A stretch of 64,000 bases of DNA from Effrenium voratum (GCA_963377175.1 CAUJNA010000468.1:1-64000), one strand, 5' to 3'. Shown: positions 8,207-17,870, counted from the first letter of the stretch. A program made the numbers and translations. The notes: generated by a model not told the origin, from the sequence alone.

Positions 8207-9394
8207 TTACTTGGCATCTGCCAGCAGTCGGTTGAAGACCGTTGGATCGGTTACACCTTCCGAGCCGATCAGTACGATGCGCGCATCTTCGTTCAACACC
8301 ATTGCGTCGCGCAAATCGCGCTGCGTTGCAGCGCAGATCAAACCGCAAAGTCCGGCGACCGCGCTTTCACCAGCCTCTATGCGGTGGTTCGTTGCATTCC
8401 CGTTGGCAAGCATGCGAACCGCCGGTGCGACCACGTGTTCAGGGATCGTGACGAAGCCGCTGACCAGAGCAGACAAGACCGGCCAGGCGACCGCGGAAGG
8501 CACACCGCATGACAGGCCCGCCATAATCGTTTCTGCCTCGATGTCCACGGCAGTCATGGCCCCGGCTGCAGCGCTCGCATACAGGCAAGGTGCGAGTTCT
8601 GGTTCAACCAGGAAAATACGGGGAGCGTCCGCGCCCCAGGCGTCGTGAAAAGATTTGCTTACGGCAGCTGCCAGTCCGCCAACGCCCCCTTGAAGGAAAA
8701 CATGTGTCGGCGCAGTTGGCAGGTCCCGCACGACTTCGCGCGCCATTACTCCATAACCGGCCATGACTTCCGTGGGTGTCTGGGTGTATCCCTCCCACGA
8801 AGTATCAGAAACAATGTGCCAACCGTGTTTTTCGGCATCCACCCGCGTTTGGGCGACCGCTGCATCGTAATCTCCGTCCAGGCGGATAACCTCTGCGCCC
8901 AGCATGCGAAGTGTCTGGGCACGGTATTCACTCACTTCCGCATGTATATAGATGCGGCAACGGGCACCGAAGCGGGCAGCACCCCAGGCTACCGAACGGC
9001 CATGGTTTCCATCCGTGGCTGAAATCACGGTCAGAGCGGCGGCCTGTTCCGCGAATGTTTTCTTGCGGATTTCGGCAAGGCTTACGGGCTTGCCACTGGA
9101 TTTGGCAATCTCGCGCTGAAGAAGAAGCATCACCGCGTAAGCGCCACCAAGCGCCTTGAAACTTCCCAGTCCGAAGCGTGGGCCTTCGTTCTTGTAGTGT
9201 ATGCTCCCCAGATCGAGCGCCCTGCTCAGCCCGTCGAGTGGAACCAGCGGGGTTTTTTCATATCCATCCCAGCATGTGATCTCATTTTCCGCCAGGTCGA
9301 ATTTCTCCCGGGTAAGCGCGCTGGGCACATTGGGCTCTTTTCTGGCGCGCGCCGCAAAAAACTGAACATTGGCCTTTTCGAACTGGTCGAACAT
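8207..9394 (-). CDS. dpaL: Diaminopropionate ammonia-lyase
   Basis: 395 residues, matching the length of E. coli YgeX/DpaL. It is a fold-type II PLP enzyme that converts 2,3-diaminopropionate to pyruvate and two ammonia. Visible motifs are FGLGSFKALGGAYA with the Schiff-base lysine, ATDGNHGRSVAWGA for cofactor phosphate and substrate, the glycine loop FLQGGVGGLAAAV and SEGVTDP near the end. An AAGGAG site stands 8 nt before ATG 9394, whereas the longer frame to 9718 overlaps the divergent regulator. An Lrp/AsnC gene starts 98 nt away on the other strand and probably controls it. The call is strong. Confidence 0.93.
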   Translation of the reverse strand: MFDQFEKANVQFFAARARKEPNVPSALTREKFDLAENEITCWDGYEKTPLVPLDGLSRALDLGSIHYKNEGPRFGLGSFKALGGAYAVMLLLQREIAKSSGKPVSLAEIRKKTFAEQAAALTVISATDGNHGRSVAWGAARFGARCRIYIHAEVSEYRAQTLRMLGAEVIRLDGDYDAAVAQTRVDAEKHGWHIVSDTSWEGYTQTPTEVMAGYGVMAREVVRDLPTAPTHVFLQGGVGGLAAAVSKSFHDAWGADAPRIFLVEPELAPCLYASAAAGAMTAVDIEAETIMAGLSCGVPSAVAWPVLSALVSGFVTIPEHVVAPAVRMLANGNATNHRIEAGESAVAGLCGLICAATQRDLRDAMVLNEDARIVLIGSEGVTDPTVFNRLLADAK

Positions 9395-9492
9395 GAGAAG
9401 CGCTCCTTTTTCGATAATGGCGAAATATTCGCTCACTTTTCTCGAAATTTGCGCTATATTTTGCACCTTGTTTTGAAAAAAAAGTTCGTGTT

Positions 9493-9978
9493 GTGGCTGT
9501 GAAAAAAGCGAAACCATCTCTTTCTCTCGACACCTTCGACTTGGCGATTCTGAGAATTCTTCAACAGGATGCGACCGTACCGCAGCGATTGATTGGCGAA
9601 AGCGTAGGCCTGTCCGCACCTGCTGTTCAGCGCCGCATAAAGCGCATGCAAAATGACGGCGTGATCGCTTCGCAGGTCGCTGTGCTCGAACCTGGATACG
9701 TCGGACTTCCACTGACAATCGTGGCTGAAGTCGAACTGAAGACTGAATCAGGTGGGCGAATTGACGAGGTGAAGGCAGAGTTTCTTCAAGCCGAGGAAAT
9801 TCAGCAATGCTATTATGTGACAGGCGAAACAGATTTCATTCTGATCCTGCTCGTCAGTGACATGGCAGAGTACGAGGCCGTTACGCAGCGACTGTTCTTT
9901 GGCAACGAAAACATCAGGAAATTCAAAACCTTTGTAGCGATGGACCGGACAAAGACATCCACGAGCGTGAACATCTGA
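9493..9978 (+). CDS. Lrp/AsnC-family transcriptional regulator
   Basis: 161 residues. The N-terminal helix-turn-helix runs FDLAILRILQQDATVPQRL then GLSAPAVQRRIKRM. The C-terminal RAM domain (residues ~75-150) carries YYVTGETDFILIL, the strand-loop that binds amino acids in Lrp proteins. I use GTG 9493; a second GTG lies two codons downstream (9499), and no strong ribosome site decides between them. It is divergent from dpaL with 98 nt between, the usual layout for an amino-acid-responsive local regulator; the AT-rich stretch around 9415-9465 (with GCGAAATATTCGC) is the likely operator. Diaminopropionate as effector is inference. Confidence 0.9.
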   Translation: MAVKKAKPSLSLDTFDLAILRILQQDATVPQRLIGESVGLSAPAVQRRIKRMQNDGVIASQVAVLEPGYVGLPLTIVAEVELKTESGGRIDEVKAEFLQAEEIQQCYYVTGETDFILILLVSDMAEYEAVTQRLFFGNENIRKFKTFVAMDRTKTSTSVNI

Positions 9979-10148
9979 TCCGTAGACAGGCCGATCGAAT
10001 TGCGAGGCAACCGGGTGTATCGATGTGAATTGCTGGATTTCCAGGACCGTGGCTCTTCGTTCGTGCCGTCGTTAAATCTTGCATTGTCGTCTGAGAACAA
10101 TCCGCGAAATCGGAATGGATTTCCCGATTGTGCCGGCAAGCGGTTTTC

Positions 10149-10805
10149 TCAACCGCGTTGTTCACTGGTCTGCCACGGAACGACTTCCAGTTCCGGCCAG
10201 TGCGCTTTCATCCTCAGCGCCTTTTCTGCGTAGGTTTCGGGATTCAATTGTCCGTAGTTGGGCACCAGGCGCATGCCGAACAGGTTCGCCAATCCGAAGG
10301 GAGCATGAATGACAAGTTCGTCGGTACGGGTAAGGCGTGCGGCGACTGCATGTGTACGTGCCGCATAGGTCGTCAGGGCATCCATCGAACAGTCCAGTGG
10401 CCGGTAGGGCCGTCCGAAGCGTTGTTCGTACCACAGATGTACACGGGCCTGGTTTCGCACTTCGACGAGATGGGCAAGATCGGGCAGGGCCGTGTTGACC
10501 GTTCGGATAACCAGATCCTCGGCCTCGTATGACGGGTCTGTGCCGTCGAAATAGATGACATCAAAATCCTTGATGCCGTGAAGAAGCGGTCGGTCGGTCA
10601 GAACGTTCCACACCGTCTGGTAGATCCCGCCAGACACCAGCCATGCATCGGGCAGGCCAAGATCGCGGGCCGCGCGGAGGATCTGCATGACGTGCGGGAC
10701 TGCGCAAAGAATTGTCGCAAGGTGTTCGCAGCGCTGCTGCTCACAGGCCCCGTATGGTTCGCCAAGGCGGGCTGTCGCGCCATCGGTTATTGGAGTGCTT
10801 GTCAT
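10149..10805 (-). CDS. Nucleotidyltransferase-fold family protein (NTP_transf_6 / DUF925 type)
   Basis: 218 residues. The motif LVSGGIYQTVWNVL followed by GIKDFDVIYFD contains the G[G/S]-x(n)-DxD core of the nucleotidyltransferase fold. WYEQRFGRPY and a late FGLANLFGMRLVPN are typical of the DUF925 family. Members are uncharacterised; the fold implies nucleotide binding or transfer, but the substrate is unknown. ATG 10805 is followed by a short polar leader. It has no operon partner; it converges on the Lrp gene to its left and is divergent from the paired small secreted proteins on its right. Confidence 0.8.
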   Translation of the reverse strand: MTSTPITDGATARLGEPYGACEQQRCEHLATILCAVPHVMQILRAARDLGLPDAWLVSGGIYQTVWNVLTDRPLLHGIKDFDVIYFDGTDPSYEAEDLVIRTVNTALPDLAHLVEVRNQARVHLWYEQRFGRPYRPLDCSMDALTTYAARTHAVAARLTRTDELVIHAPFGLANLFGMRLVPNYGQLNPETYAEKALRMKAHWPELEVVPWQTSEQRG

Positions 10806-10988
10806 GAAATCAACCTGCTGGACTGGACGAAAACACTAGCCGATTCTGAGGTTTGAGACATCCGTAGCTTTGACGAGGTTTCAAAAGGCGGTTGAAAATG
10901 GCGGTCCAGCTGTACATCGTCATCTTGCTTGACACACCGGCACCGGGTGCCAATTTGAATGTGGGGTCATCAGTTTTGGAAGTTTCGA

Positions 10989-11330
10989 ATGAGCAGAACT
11001 TACGCGCTTGCGATGCAATCTATCTCAAAATGGCTGCCATTGACGCTCGGGTCGATGGCCTTGATGGCAGCTTCCGTACAACCGTCCGACGCCCAGTCCC
11101 GGCGGCCGGATTCGCGTGCCATGACGTGCTCGCAAGTTCAGTCGATGATTGAAAGGAATGGTGCCGTTGTCCTGAGCACCGGTCAGTACACGTTCGACAG
11201 ATACGTCTATACCCGGAATTCTTGTCAGCACGGGGAAGTGACGCGCAACAAATGGGTGCCGACCAAGGACGTTCGGCAGTGCCGGGTGCGGGTCTGTATC
11301 GATCCGATGATCTTGAAGTTCAACGATTGA
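10989..11330 (+). CDS. Small secreted protein, first of a tandem pair
   Basis: 113 residues. A signal peptide (basic start, then WLPLTLGSMALMAAS, with cleavage probably after SDAQ) leads to an ~80-residue exported domain beginning RRPDSRAMTCSQVQSMIE. It shows GAVVLSTGQYTFDR, then C, and a tail with C-x(3)-C-type spacing (RQCRVRVCID). Four cysteines in the mature part suggest two disulfides in the periplasm. The next gene has the same plan and clear similarity, so the two arose by duplication. Start 10989 is chosen as the start of the signal peptide; ATG-like codons upstream at 10959 add a non-signal leader. Function unknown. Confidence 0.7.
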   Translation: MSRTYALAMQSISKWLPLTLGSMALMAASVQPSDAQSRRPDSRAMTCSQVQSMIERNGAVVLSTGQYTFDRYVYTRNSCQHGEVTRNKWVPTKDVRQCRVRVCIDPMILKFND

Positions 11331-11386
11331 TCGCATGCCGGTGACCCCGGATTTTCGAGCCTTGACAGCAAGCTGGAGGGACAAGA

Positions 11387-11722
11387 ATGTCGCGTCTACA
11401 AAACACGTCACGAGAGCCGGGGCGGGTAGCCGTTTTGGCCGTCGGCGTCATGATGTTGCTGGTGTCGGGCCCTCCGGCCGCTCAGGCTCAATCGGCTCGG
11501 CCGGACACCAGGCAGATGACTTGCGCGCAGGCCCAGTCACTCGTCAAGCAACGTGGCAGCGTCGTCATGACGACGGGTCCGTCAACCTTCGACAAATTTA
11601 TTGCAAATGTCAGCTATTGCCTGCCTGAAGCGAATATGATGCGCCCGAAATTCGCACCGACGAAGGACAACCCCAAATGTCCTGTCGGCAACAAGTGCTT
11701 CAGAAGCCGGAACGTCCGCTGA
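11387..11722 (+). CDS. Small secreted protein, second of a tandem pair
   Basis: 111 residues, signal peptide with the core VAVLAVGVMMLLVSGP and likely cleavage after AQAQ. The mature part starts SARPDTRQMTCAQAQSLVK and continues GSVVMTTGPSTFDKF, aligning without gaps to the preceding gene. Cysteines in MTC, SYC, KCPVG and NKCF again allow two disulfides. The end (FAPTKDNPKCPVGNKC) matches a common rhizobial-type hypothetical periplasmic protein. It follows its paralogue by 56 nt and may be cotranscribed. A role cannot be named; the lack of charged active-site motifs argues for a structural or binding role. Confidence 0.72.
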   Translation: MSRLQNTSREPGRVAVLAVGVMMLLVSGPPAAQAQSARPDTRQMTCAQAQSLVKQRGSVVMTTGPSTFDKFIANVSYCLPEANMMRPKFAPTKDNPKCPVGNKCFRSRNVR

Positions 11723-11824
11723 CCGGTCTGTCGCCGGAAGGGAACGACCCGTCCGTGTAGTCGTGGGTGCTGCGCTGCATACCGTGTACTCGATGCAACG
11801 CAGCCGACCGCGATGAGGATCAGG

Positions 11825-14242
11825 TTATCCTCTGAGTGTTCCGCCGGTTGCCTTTTCGACATTGGCGATGATCTTCTTGGCAACAGCTTCGATTTCTTCA
11901 TCCGTCAGCGTCTTTTGACGCGGTTGCAGGAGAACATCGATTGCGACCGATTTCTGATCGTCCGGCACGCCCTGGCCCACGTAGATGTCGAACAGCGTCA
12001 CGTCGGCAATCAGGGTCTTCTCCGCGCCGCGAGCCGCCTTTAGCAGGACCTCGGCCTTGACGTCCTTGCCGACCAGGAAAGCAAAATCGCGGCGGACCGG
12101 CATCAGGTGGCTGGCATTCAGCGCGCCTTTTGACCGTCCACCCTTGGTCTTGGGCTGCGGCAGCGCATCCAGATAGATCTCGAACGCGACCAGCGGCCCT
12201 TCCAGGTCGAGGTCAGCAAGCGTCTTTGGATGGATTTCACCGAAGACGGCAAGTGCGTTTTTCGGACCGAGCTTCAGACAGCCGGAACGACCGGGATGAA
12301 AGGTACCTGGAGCATCCGTATGGACCTGCAGTTTTTCAACCGGGGCACCGATCGCGGCAAGTGCGGCCTCCGCATCCGCCTTGGCGTCGTAGACATCGAC
12401 GCCTGTGGAAGACCCGGACCAGTGACGGCTGGCACCCTGCAATTTCGCTGTGCCGCGACGAACGCCCGCGGCGACCATCTTCTGGCCCTCGGGTGTATCG
12501 TCCTGAAATACCTGGCCGACTTCAAACAGCGCAACATCACCAAAGCCACGGTCAGCATTGCGCTGGGCGGCGGAAAGCAGGCCCGGCAGCAGGCTCGGGC
12601 GCATGTCCGACATCTCAGGCGAAATCGGATTTGCAAGCTCCAGTGCGGCGCTACCGCCACCGAAGAGTTCCGCCTGCGGTTTGGAGATGAAGGACCAGGT
12701 GACGGCTTCGTTGAATCCGCGTGTGGCAAGTGCACGCCTGGTCCTGTTGCGACGGATCTGTCCGGTTGTGAGGACCTTCTGGCCGACGGTCCCCGTTCGC
12801 GGAAGAGGAGTAAGCGGCACGCGATCAAGCCCGAGGATGCGCACGACTTCTTCCACCAGGTCGGCCTTGCCCTCGATGTCCGGGCGCCAGCTCGGAGCTG
12901 CGACCTTGACCGTGTCGCCGGAACCCGAGATCCAGAATCCGAGAGATTTCAGGGTCAGGTTGGCCTCTGCTTGTGAAACTTCGACACCGGAAAGCCGGCG
13001 GATCTCCGAATAGGGGAAATCGATGATATTGCTGCTGTCGGGAACGCGGCCGGCCTGCGTTGTTTCCGACGGTTCACCACCACAAAGATCCAGCACCAGT
13101 CGCGTTGCATATTCGAGACCCGGCATCATGTAATCCGGGTCGACACCGCGTTCGAACCGGTAGCGGGCATCTGTGTTGACGCCAAGCTTGCGGCCCGTTG
13201 CGGCAATGTCATCCTCCTCCCAGAGCGCGGATTCGATCAGCACGTTGACAGTATCCTCGGTGCACCCGGACGGTTCGCCGCCCAGGATGCCGCCGAGGCT
13301 TTCAATGCCGTTGTCATCGGCGATCACACAGACAGTGTCGTCAAGCTCATAGGATTTGCCGTTCAGGCCGTCGATGCCCTCGCCGGCCCTGCCACGGCGG
13401 ACCACCAGATTGCCGTGCACCTTGTCCGCGTCGAAGACGTGGAGCGGACGGCCCTGGTCGAACGTGAGGTAATTGGTGATGTCGACAAGGATGTTGATCG
13501 GTCGGAGCCCGATTGCGGTCAGGCGGTCCTGCAGCCACTTCGGCGACGGACCGTTCTTGATGCCCTTGACCATTCGCAGGCCGAACGCCTTGCACATCGG
13601 CCTGGTGTCGCCGAAGTCGAGAGAGACGCTGACCGGGCAGGGATAGTTGCCGCGGATCTGCTCATGCGAGCGTTCCTTCAGCTTGCCGAGGCCGGCAGCC
13701 GCAAGATCCCGGGCAATGCCGTACACACCGGTACAATCCGGTCGGTTTGGCGTCAGGCCGATCTCGATCACGGGTTCGTCGAGCCCCGCCCATTTGGCGA
13801 AGTTGACGCCAACAGGTGCATCTTCGGGCAGATCGATGATGCCGTCATGCTCGTCGGAAAGCTCCAGTTCGCGCTCCGAGCACATCATGCCGAAACTTTC
13901 CACGTCGCGGATCTTGCCGACAGACAAGGTAATGTCGAGACCGGGTATGTGATCGCCCGGTTTGCCGAGCACACCGACCAGACCGGCGCGCGCGTTCGGC
14001 GCGCCACAGACGATCTGGACCGGTTCGCCTTGCCCGGTATCGACCTTGAGCACGCGCAGCCGATCGGCATTCGGATGCTGTTCGGCTTCAAGGACCTTCG
14101 CGATCTTGAACGGCTTCAGCCGGTCGGCACGGTTGGTGACTTCTTCGACTTCCAGCCCGATCATCGTGAGACGTTCCACGATCTCTTCCAGGCTGGCGTC
14201 GGTATCAAGGTGTTCCTTGAGCCAGGAAAGGGTGAATTTCAT
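11825..14242 (-). CDS. pheT: Phenylalanine--tRNA ligase beta subunit
   Basis: 805 residues, full length. It forms the (alpha-beta)2 synthetase with PheS and carries editing and tRNA-binding functions. Domains in order: an N-terminal start [19 protein letters not shown]; an EMAP-type tRNA-binding domain (~40-150) with [13 protein letters not shown] and VCGAPNAR; the B3/B4 editing region; B5 (~400-475) with RLSGVEVSQ; the catalytic-like core; and the C-terminal ferredoxin-fold anticodon-binding domain with FPAL-like [11 protein letters not shown]. It lies downstream of pheS on the same strand, separated by a 217-residue membrane protein gene. The long plus-strand frame at 13415-14353 is its antisense shadow. 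Confidence 0.98.
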   Translation of the reverse strand: MKFTLSWLKEHLDTDASLEEIVERLTMIGLEVEEVTNRADRLKPFKIAKVLEAEQHPNADRLRVLKVDTGQGEPVQIVCGAPNARAGLVGVLGKPGDHIPGLDITLSVGKIRDVESFGMMCSERELELSDEHDGIIDLPEDAPVGVNFAKWAGLDEPVIEIGLTPNRPDCTGVYGIARDLAAAGLGKLKERSHEQIRGNYPCPVSVSLDFGDTRPMCKAFGLRMVKGIKNGPSPKWLQDRLTAIGLRPINILVDITNYLTFDQGRPLHVFDADKVHGNLVVRRGRAGEGIDGLNGKSYELDDTVCVIADDNGIESLGGILGGEPSGCTEDTVNVLIESALWEEDDIAATGRKLGVNTDARYRFERGVDPDYMMPGLEYATRLVLDLCGGEPSETTQAGRVPDSSNIIDFPYSEIRRLSGVEVSQAEANLTLKSLGFWISGSGDTVKVAAPSWRPDIEGKADLVEEVVRILGLDRVPLTPLPRTGTVGQKVLTTGQIRRNRTRRALATRGFNEAVTWSFISKPQAELFGGGSAALELANPISPEMSDMRPSLLPGLLSAAQRNADRGFGDVALFEVGQVFQDDTPEGQKMVAAGVRRGTAKLQGASRHWSGSSTGVDVYDAKADAEAALAAIGAPVEKLQVHTDAPGTFHPGRSGCLKLGPKNALAVFGEIHPKTLADLDLEGPLVAFEIYLDALPQPKTKGGRSKGALNASHLMPVRRDFAFLVGKDVKAEVLLKAARGAEKTLIADVTLFDIYVGQGVPDDQKSVAIDVLLQPRQKTLTDEEIEAVAKKIIANVEKATGGTLRG

Positions 14243-14304
14243 CTGCCTTACTCTTTATCGCTTGGGCGGCGCTATCAGGCCGCGAATTCTTCAAGATCGC
14301 TGCG

Positions 14305-14958
14305 TCAGTTACCGAAGCGGCCAACTTCTGGCAGAACAGTCGCATCGCCGTAGTTCTCGGCGAAACGGCGTCCGATCGCACCAAATTCACCGGTCCACTG
14401 GCCCACCATGTCCGGCGTGATCTGCTGGTTTGTCGCAATCGCCTGGGCGGCTTCCGCCTCGATGCGGTCGCGCAGGATGCCAAGCTCTACCTGGGCGGCA
14501 TATTCCGCCCGGTATTTTCCGAGCCAGCCCATCGCAACGATGATGACCATGACCAGCAAGGCGGCCGTACTTGTCAGGCCCGCCCATTTGGCAGTGCCGC
14601 TGATGCGCTTGTCGCTGGCGATCAGCACGATCGAAGCAATTGTCAGGAACGCCACGATGTAGATGGCCTGCAGGAAGCTCTGGTACTTTTCGGCGGAGCT
14701 TGCCTCATGATTGGCACGCAGCGTGGTGATCCGGTCACGCAGATAGAGCAGGGCGTCGGCCTCCGTCCCGAGCTTGTCGCGAAAGTATGTATCGCAAAAG
14801 CGCAGGCGTCCGCGCGCCTCGATCTTCTCGGCGCAAGCTTCCATGAAGGAGGTCGGAGTCGGCACGCGCTCGTCCTTGTCCGCAGTCTGGGCTGCGGCCG
14901 GAAGGATTGCTGCAAGGGTCAGCGCAATGACGAGATATATGCGGGTCAGCAGTGACAT
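14305..14958 (-). CDS. Membrane protein of unknown function between pheS and pheT
   Basis: 217 residues. A signal-like N-terminus (IYLVIALTLAAILPAAAQ) precedes a periplasmic stretch with two cysteines (MEACAEKIEARGRLRFC). Two adjacent membrane helices follow (AIYIVAFLTIASIVLIAS and STAALLVMVIIVAMGWLG), then a charged helical tail ending GRFGN. Gaps are 27 nt to pheS and 62 nt to pheT, so it is almost certainly in the same transcript. It does not resemble a tRNA-synthetase accessory factor. I do not recognise the family. Insertion of an unrelated membrane gene into the pheST operon is the notable point. Confidence 0.75.
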   Translation of the reverse strand: MSLLTRIYLVIALTLAAILPAAAQTADKDERVPTPTSFMEACAEKIEARGRLRFCDTYFRDKLGTEADALLYLRDRITTLRANHEASSAEKYQSFLQAIYIVAFLTIASIVLIASDKRISGTAKWAGLTSTAALLVMVIIVAMGWLGKYRAEYAAQVELGILRDRIEAEAAQAIATNQQITPDMVGQWTGEFGAIGRRFAENYGDATVLPEVGRFGN

Positions 14959-14985
14959 GAAGTGTTGCCCCCAGGGTCCGGGTGA

Positions 14986-16068
14986 TTAGTTGGACAGGCC
15001 GCCAAACAGCGTCGGCAGGTCGAGAGGGCGGAAGCCATAGTGCTGGATCCAGCGGACATCTGCGTCGAAGAAGGCTCTCAGGTCCGGCATGCCGTATTTC
15101 AGCATTGCGATCCGGTCGATCCCCATGCCCCAGGCAAATCCCTGATAAACATCCGGATCAAGTCCGCAATTGCGGATAACGTTCGGATGAACCATGCCGC
15201 AGCCGAGGATTTCCAGCCAGTCGTCGCCCTGGCCGATCCTGACTTCGCCGCCGGACCGGTCGCACTGGATATCGACTTCCATGGACGGTTCGGTGAACGG
15301 GAAGAAACTCGGACGAAAGCGCATCTTGATGTCGTCAACTTCGAAGAAGGATTTGCAGAACTCCTGCAGAACCCATTTCAGATGGCCGAAATGGCTTTCC
15401 TTGTCGATCACGAGCCCTTCCACCTGGTGAAACATCGGCGTGTGCGTCTGGTCGCTGTCGCAGCGATATGTCCGCCCCGGGATGATCACGCGGATCGGCG
15501 GTTCCTGGGTCCGCATGGTGCGGATCTGAACCGGGGAAGTATGCGTGCGCAGCAGCAGGCGTTCACCGTCTGCCTTCTCGTTGAAGAAAAACGTGTCGTG
15601 CATCTCGCGTGCCGGATGGCCTTCGGGAAAATTCAGCGCCGTGAAATTCAGCTCATCGGTTTCGATGTCGGGGCCTTCGGCAATGGAAAATCCCATATCC
15701 GCAAAAATGGCTGTGAGTTCGTCGATCACCTGGCTGACCGGATGGATACGGCCGGTCTCCGCCGGTGAAGGACGCAAGGGCAGCGTGACGTCGACTGTTT
15801 CGCTGGCAAGGCGCTGTTCCAATGCAGCTTCTGCCAGGATGTCCTTGCGAGCGCTGATGGCGTCAGTGATCTTGGCTTTCAGGCCGTTCAGCGCCGGACC
15901 CATCTCTTGTCGTTCTTCCGGGGTCATCTTGCCGAGTGTTTTCATTTGCTCGGAAATACGGCCCTTCTTGCCAAGAGCGTGGACCCGGACGTCTTCCAGT
16001 GCGGTTTCGGTCTCCGCGCCGTCAATGGCCGTAAGAAGATCGGATTCTAGGTTATCGAGATTGGACAT
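14986..16068 (-). CDS. pheS: Phenylalanine--tRNA ligase alpha subunit
   Basis: 360 residues, the catalytic subunit. The N-terminal coiled coil (residues 1-85, [17 protein letters not shown]) is followed by a class II core. Motif 2 is around [12 protein letters not shown] and motif 3 around [18 protein letters not shown], with the phenylalanine-pocket region [11 protein letters not shown]. It attaches phenylalanine to tRNA-Phe and pairs with PheT encoded downstream. It is the first gene of the pheS - membrane protein - pheT unit, with a 490-nt upstream region. No phenylalanine-rich leader peptide could be identified there. Confidence 0.98.
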   Translation of the reverse strand: MSNLDNLESDLLTAIDGAETETALEDVRVHALGKKGRISEQMKTLGKMTPEERQEMGPALNGLKAKITDAISARKDILAEAALEQRLASETVDVTLPLRPSPAETGRIHPVSQVIDELTAIFADMGFSIAEGPDIETDELNFTALNFPEGHPAREMHDTFFFNEKADGERLLLRTHTSPVQIRTMRTQEPPIRVIIPGRTYRCDSDQTHTPMFHQVEGLVIDKESHFGHLKWVLQEFCKSFFEVDDIKMRFRPSFFPFTEPSMEVDIQCDRSGGEVRIGQGDDWLEILGCGMVHPNVIRNCGLDPDVYQGFAWGMGIDRIAMLKYGMPDLRAFFDADVRWIQHYGFRPLDLPTLFGGLSN

Positions 16069-16561
16069 GCATGCTCGGTTGTCGGTTCGCGCACAAAGCG
16101 CGGAAATGAAAGTCGGGGTCTTTTAGCGAATAATTGCGCACAATGCCACGGCCTCAAGCGCATTATTGCGTGAGCCCCCGGTGATTGGAAAAGCGCCGGA
16201 ATAAAAGCGCATTAGCGCATAAATCGCCCACAGGCCGGACCCTGCCGTTGAGGAAAGCGCACGGCGCGTGTGTGCAACGCGTAGGCGCGTTTGCGATCAT
16301 GGCAGCGATGTGCATCTTGGCTGGTCATGCGCGTCAATTTAGCGAAAGGCGTGGCAATGGCAAGGGAAAAGGCAGTTTGCCTCGGCCACTTCATCCCGTG
16401 GAACGCATGTGTGTGCATTTCGTGCGATGGGTCATTCAACCTGGTGCTCTTCGCCCATGCTTCAGGACGGACATCATGTCCTTCTCAAGGTGAAGTTCTG
16501 CAAGTGAAACGGCCAGCCTGCCTGTCGGAAGTCATCTTCGCTTTGATATCAACGGCAGCCT
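16069..16561. other. Gene-poor leader region upstream of pheS
   Basis: No convincing ORF was seen. The pheS-proximal part contains the interrupted inverted repeat AATAATTGCGC (16129-16139) / GCGCATTATT (16158-16167) and further GCGCATTA copies near 16205-16220. These could fold in the minus-strand leader RNA, but no T tract follows and no leader peptide rich in Phe codons is present, so an attenuator is not demonstrated. Confidence 0.35.
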
Positions 16562-17479
16562 CTAGGCGTTCACCTCATCCGCACCTTTGGGCCGTCCGAT
16601 GGAGGCCTGCAGTTCTTTCTTCAGCCAATCGCTGAAAGCCTGCTTCGCTTTCGTTCGCGGCGCATTTCTGCCGCTGATCAGCCAGTAACCGATTCCGGTC
16701 GCAGGCCTTTGCGGAAACGGAGCGATGACCTGTCCTGACTTGACCGCGTAAACTGCAAGCGTTTCCCATGCCAGAAAGACACCGTGGCCGGCGATTGCCG
16801 CGTCCAGGCACAACGAACCGTCGGAGAAGGTTGGGCCATCCCGCAGGATCGTTTCGTCAAGGCCAAAGAGATCCAGCCAGGTTTTCCAGGTGAACATCTG
16901 CCCAGGGTCGTGGATGATAGGCAGTTTTCCTATGTCCGCCGGTTCACGGATGTTCCGTGCGAGCGCGGGACTGCACACGGGAAAGACCCTTTGATTGAGA
17001 AGTTTCTCCGCATTCAGTCCGCGATAGGGACCGTGTCCGACCCGGATGCACAGATCGACGTCGCTTGTGTCGGGATCGACAAGTTCGACTGTGGCCTCGA
17101 CCCGTACCCTGACGCCGGGATATGCCTTGTTGAATTCCTTCAAATGCCAGACGAGCCATTTTCCGGCAAAGACGGGCGCAACCGAGATGGTCAATGCGTC
17201 TTCCCGTCCTCTTTCAGTGGTTGCGACGGCGATGGAAAGAGACGACATGGCAGACGTCAGATGCGGTTGCATGGCCAGCATGTGGGCGGTCGGCAGCAAC
17301 AGCCGGTTCTGGCGTTCAAACAACTGGACGCCCAGCTGGCCTTCGGTTTTCTGGACTTGCTGGCTCACCGCCCCGACTGTCACGCCGAGCTCTTCGGCCG
17401 CCGATTTGATCGAGCCCAGCCTTGCGACCGCTTCGACGGCGCGCAATCCGGTAATGTGGATTCGGTTGAGGTTTTTCAT
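16562..17479 (-). CDS. LysR-family regulator (GcvA-like)
   Basis: 305 residues. The N-terminal winged helix-turn-helix reads LRAVEAVARLGSIKSAAEELGVTVGAVS, with the recognition helix followed by LGVQLFERQNR. Residues ~95-295 form the effector domain, with VRVEATVELVDPDTSDVDLCIRVG-type strands (read in short pieces) and PVCSPALARN, as in the GcvA/AmpR branch. The upstream region holds a divergent tiny ORF 136 nt away, the usual position of a LysR target. AT-rich sequence at 17480-17580 could hold the shared operator. The effector is unknown. Confidence 0.9.
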   Translation of the reverse strand: MKNLNRIHITGLRAVEAVARLGSIKSAAEELGVTVGAVSQQVQKTEGQLGVQLFERQNRLLLPTAHMLAMQPHLTSAMSSLSIAVATTERGREDALTISVAPVFAGKWLVWHLKEFNKAYPGVRVRVEATVELVDPDTSDVDLCIRVGHGPYRGLNAEKLLNQRVFPVCSPALARNIREPADIGKLPIIHDPGQMFTWKTWLDLFGLDETILRDGPTFSDGSLCLDAAIAGHGVFLAWETLAVYAVKSGQVIAPFPQRPATGIGYWLISGRNAPRTKAKQAFSDWLKKELQASIGRPKGADEVNA

Positions 17480-17615
17480 TATAGATATTCTAAATCGAAA
17501 TTCAGAAGAAGTCGATTTTTTAAAGCGGAAAAGGGATCTATATAGTCAGCATAGCTAAATTCAAAGAAGGAATTTGGCCATGAAGAAAAGAACAATAATA
17601 AGGAGACTGAATATC

Positions 17616-17753
17616 ATGTTGAAACTGTTTATGCGCCGTCAGGCAAGAGCGACATCACCGTCCTGGTACGACCGGACCGATCCGCTGTCCCATCCGGCTA
17701 TCCAGCGCATGAGCCCGCGTGAACTCGCGGATCTGCCGCTCACCCGGCGCTGA
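17616..17753 (+). CDS. Tiny basic ORF (45 residues) divergent from the LysR gene
   Basis: A perfect AAGGAG at 17600-17605 precedes ATG 17616. The product starts MLKLFMRRQARA, then SWYDRTDPLSHPAIQ and ends RELADLPLTRR. It is arginine-rich and proline-spaced. An in-frame ATG at 17580 also has a good site (AGAAGGAA) and would give 57 residues. Codon use and two ribosome sites favour a real gene. Its place opposite a LysR regulator suggests LysR control. I recognise it only as resembling short hypothetical proteins of Hyphomicrobiales; the function is unknown. Confidence 0.6.
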   Translation: MLKLFMRRQARATSPSWYDRTDPLSHPAIQRMSPRELADLPLTRR

Positions 17754-17836
17754 CTGCTGACCGGCAGAAACGCCGGTCACACAAAACACCCGATCGGCCC
17801 GGCACTTGCGGCCGGTTGGAAAAAATCGCAATCAGA

Positions 17837-17870
17837 AAACGGCGCCTGGACCAGATCCGGCGCCGTTTCT
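17837..17870 (+). terminator. Hairpin downstream of the tiny ORF
   Basis: AAACGGCGCC (17837-17846) pairs with GGCGCCGTTT (17859-17868), followed by CTGGTTT. The A-rich left flank and T-bearing right flank suit a terminator acting in either direction. Confidence 0.6.

Noticed and set aside
13415..14353. 312-codon plus-strand frame
   Set aside because: Antisense to pheT; codon use and motifs belong to the minus strand.
16212..16439. Possible leader-peptide frame upstream of pheS
   Set aside because: No run of phenylalanine codons, no T tract after a hairpin and no clear ribosome site.
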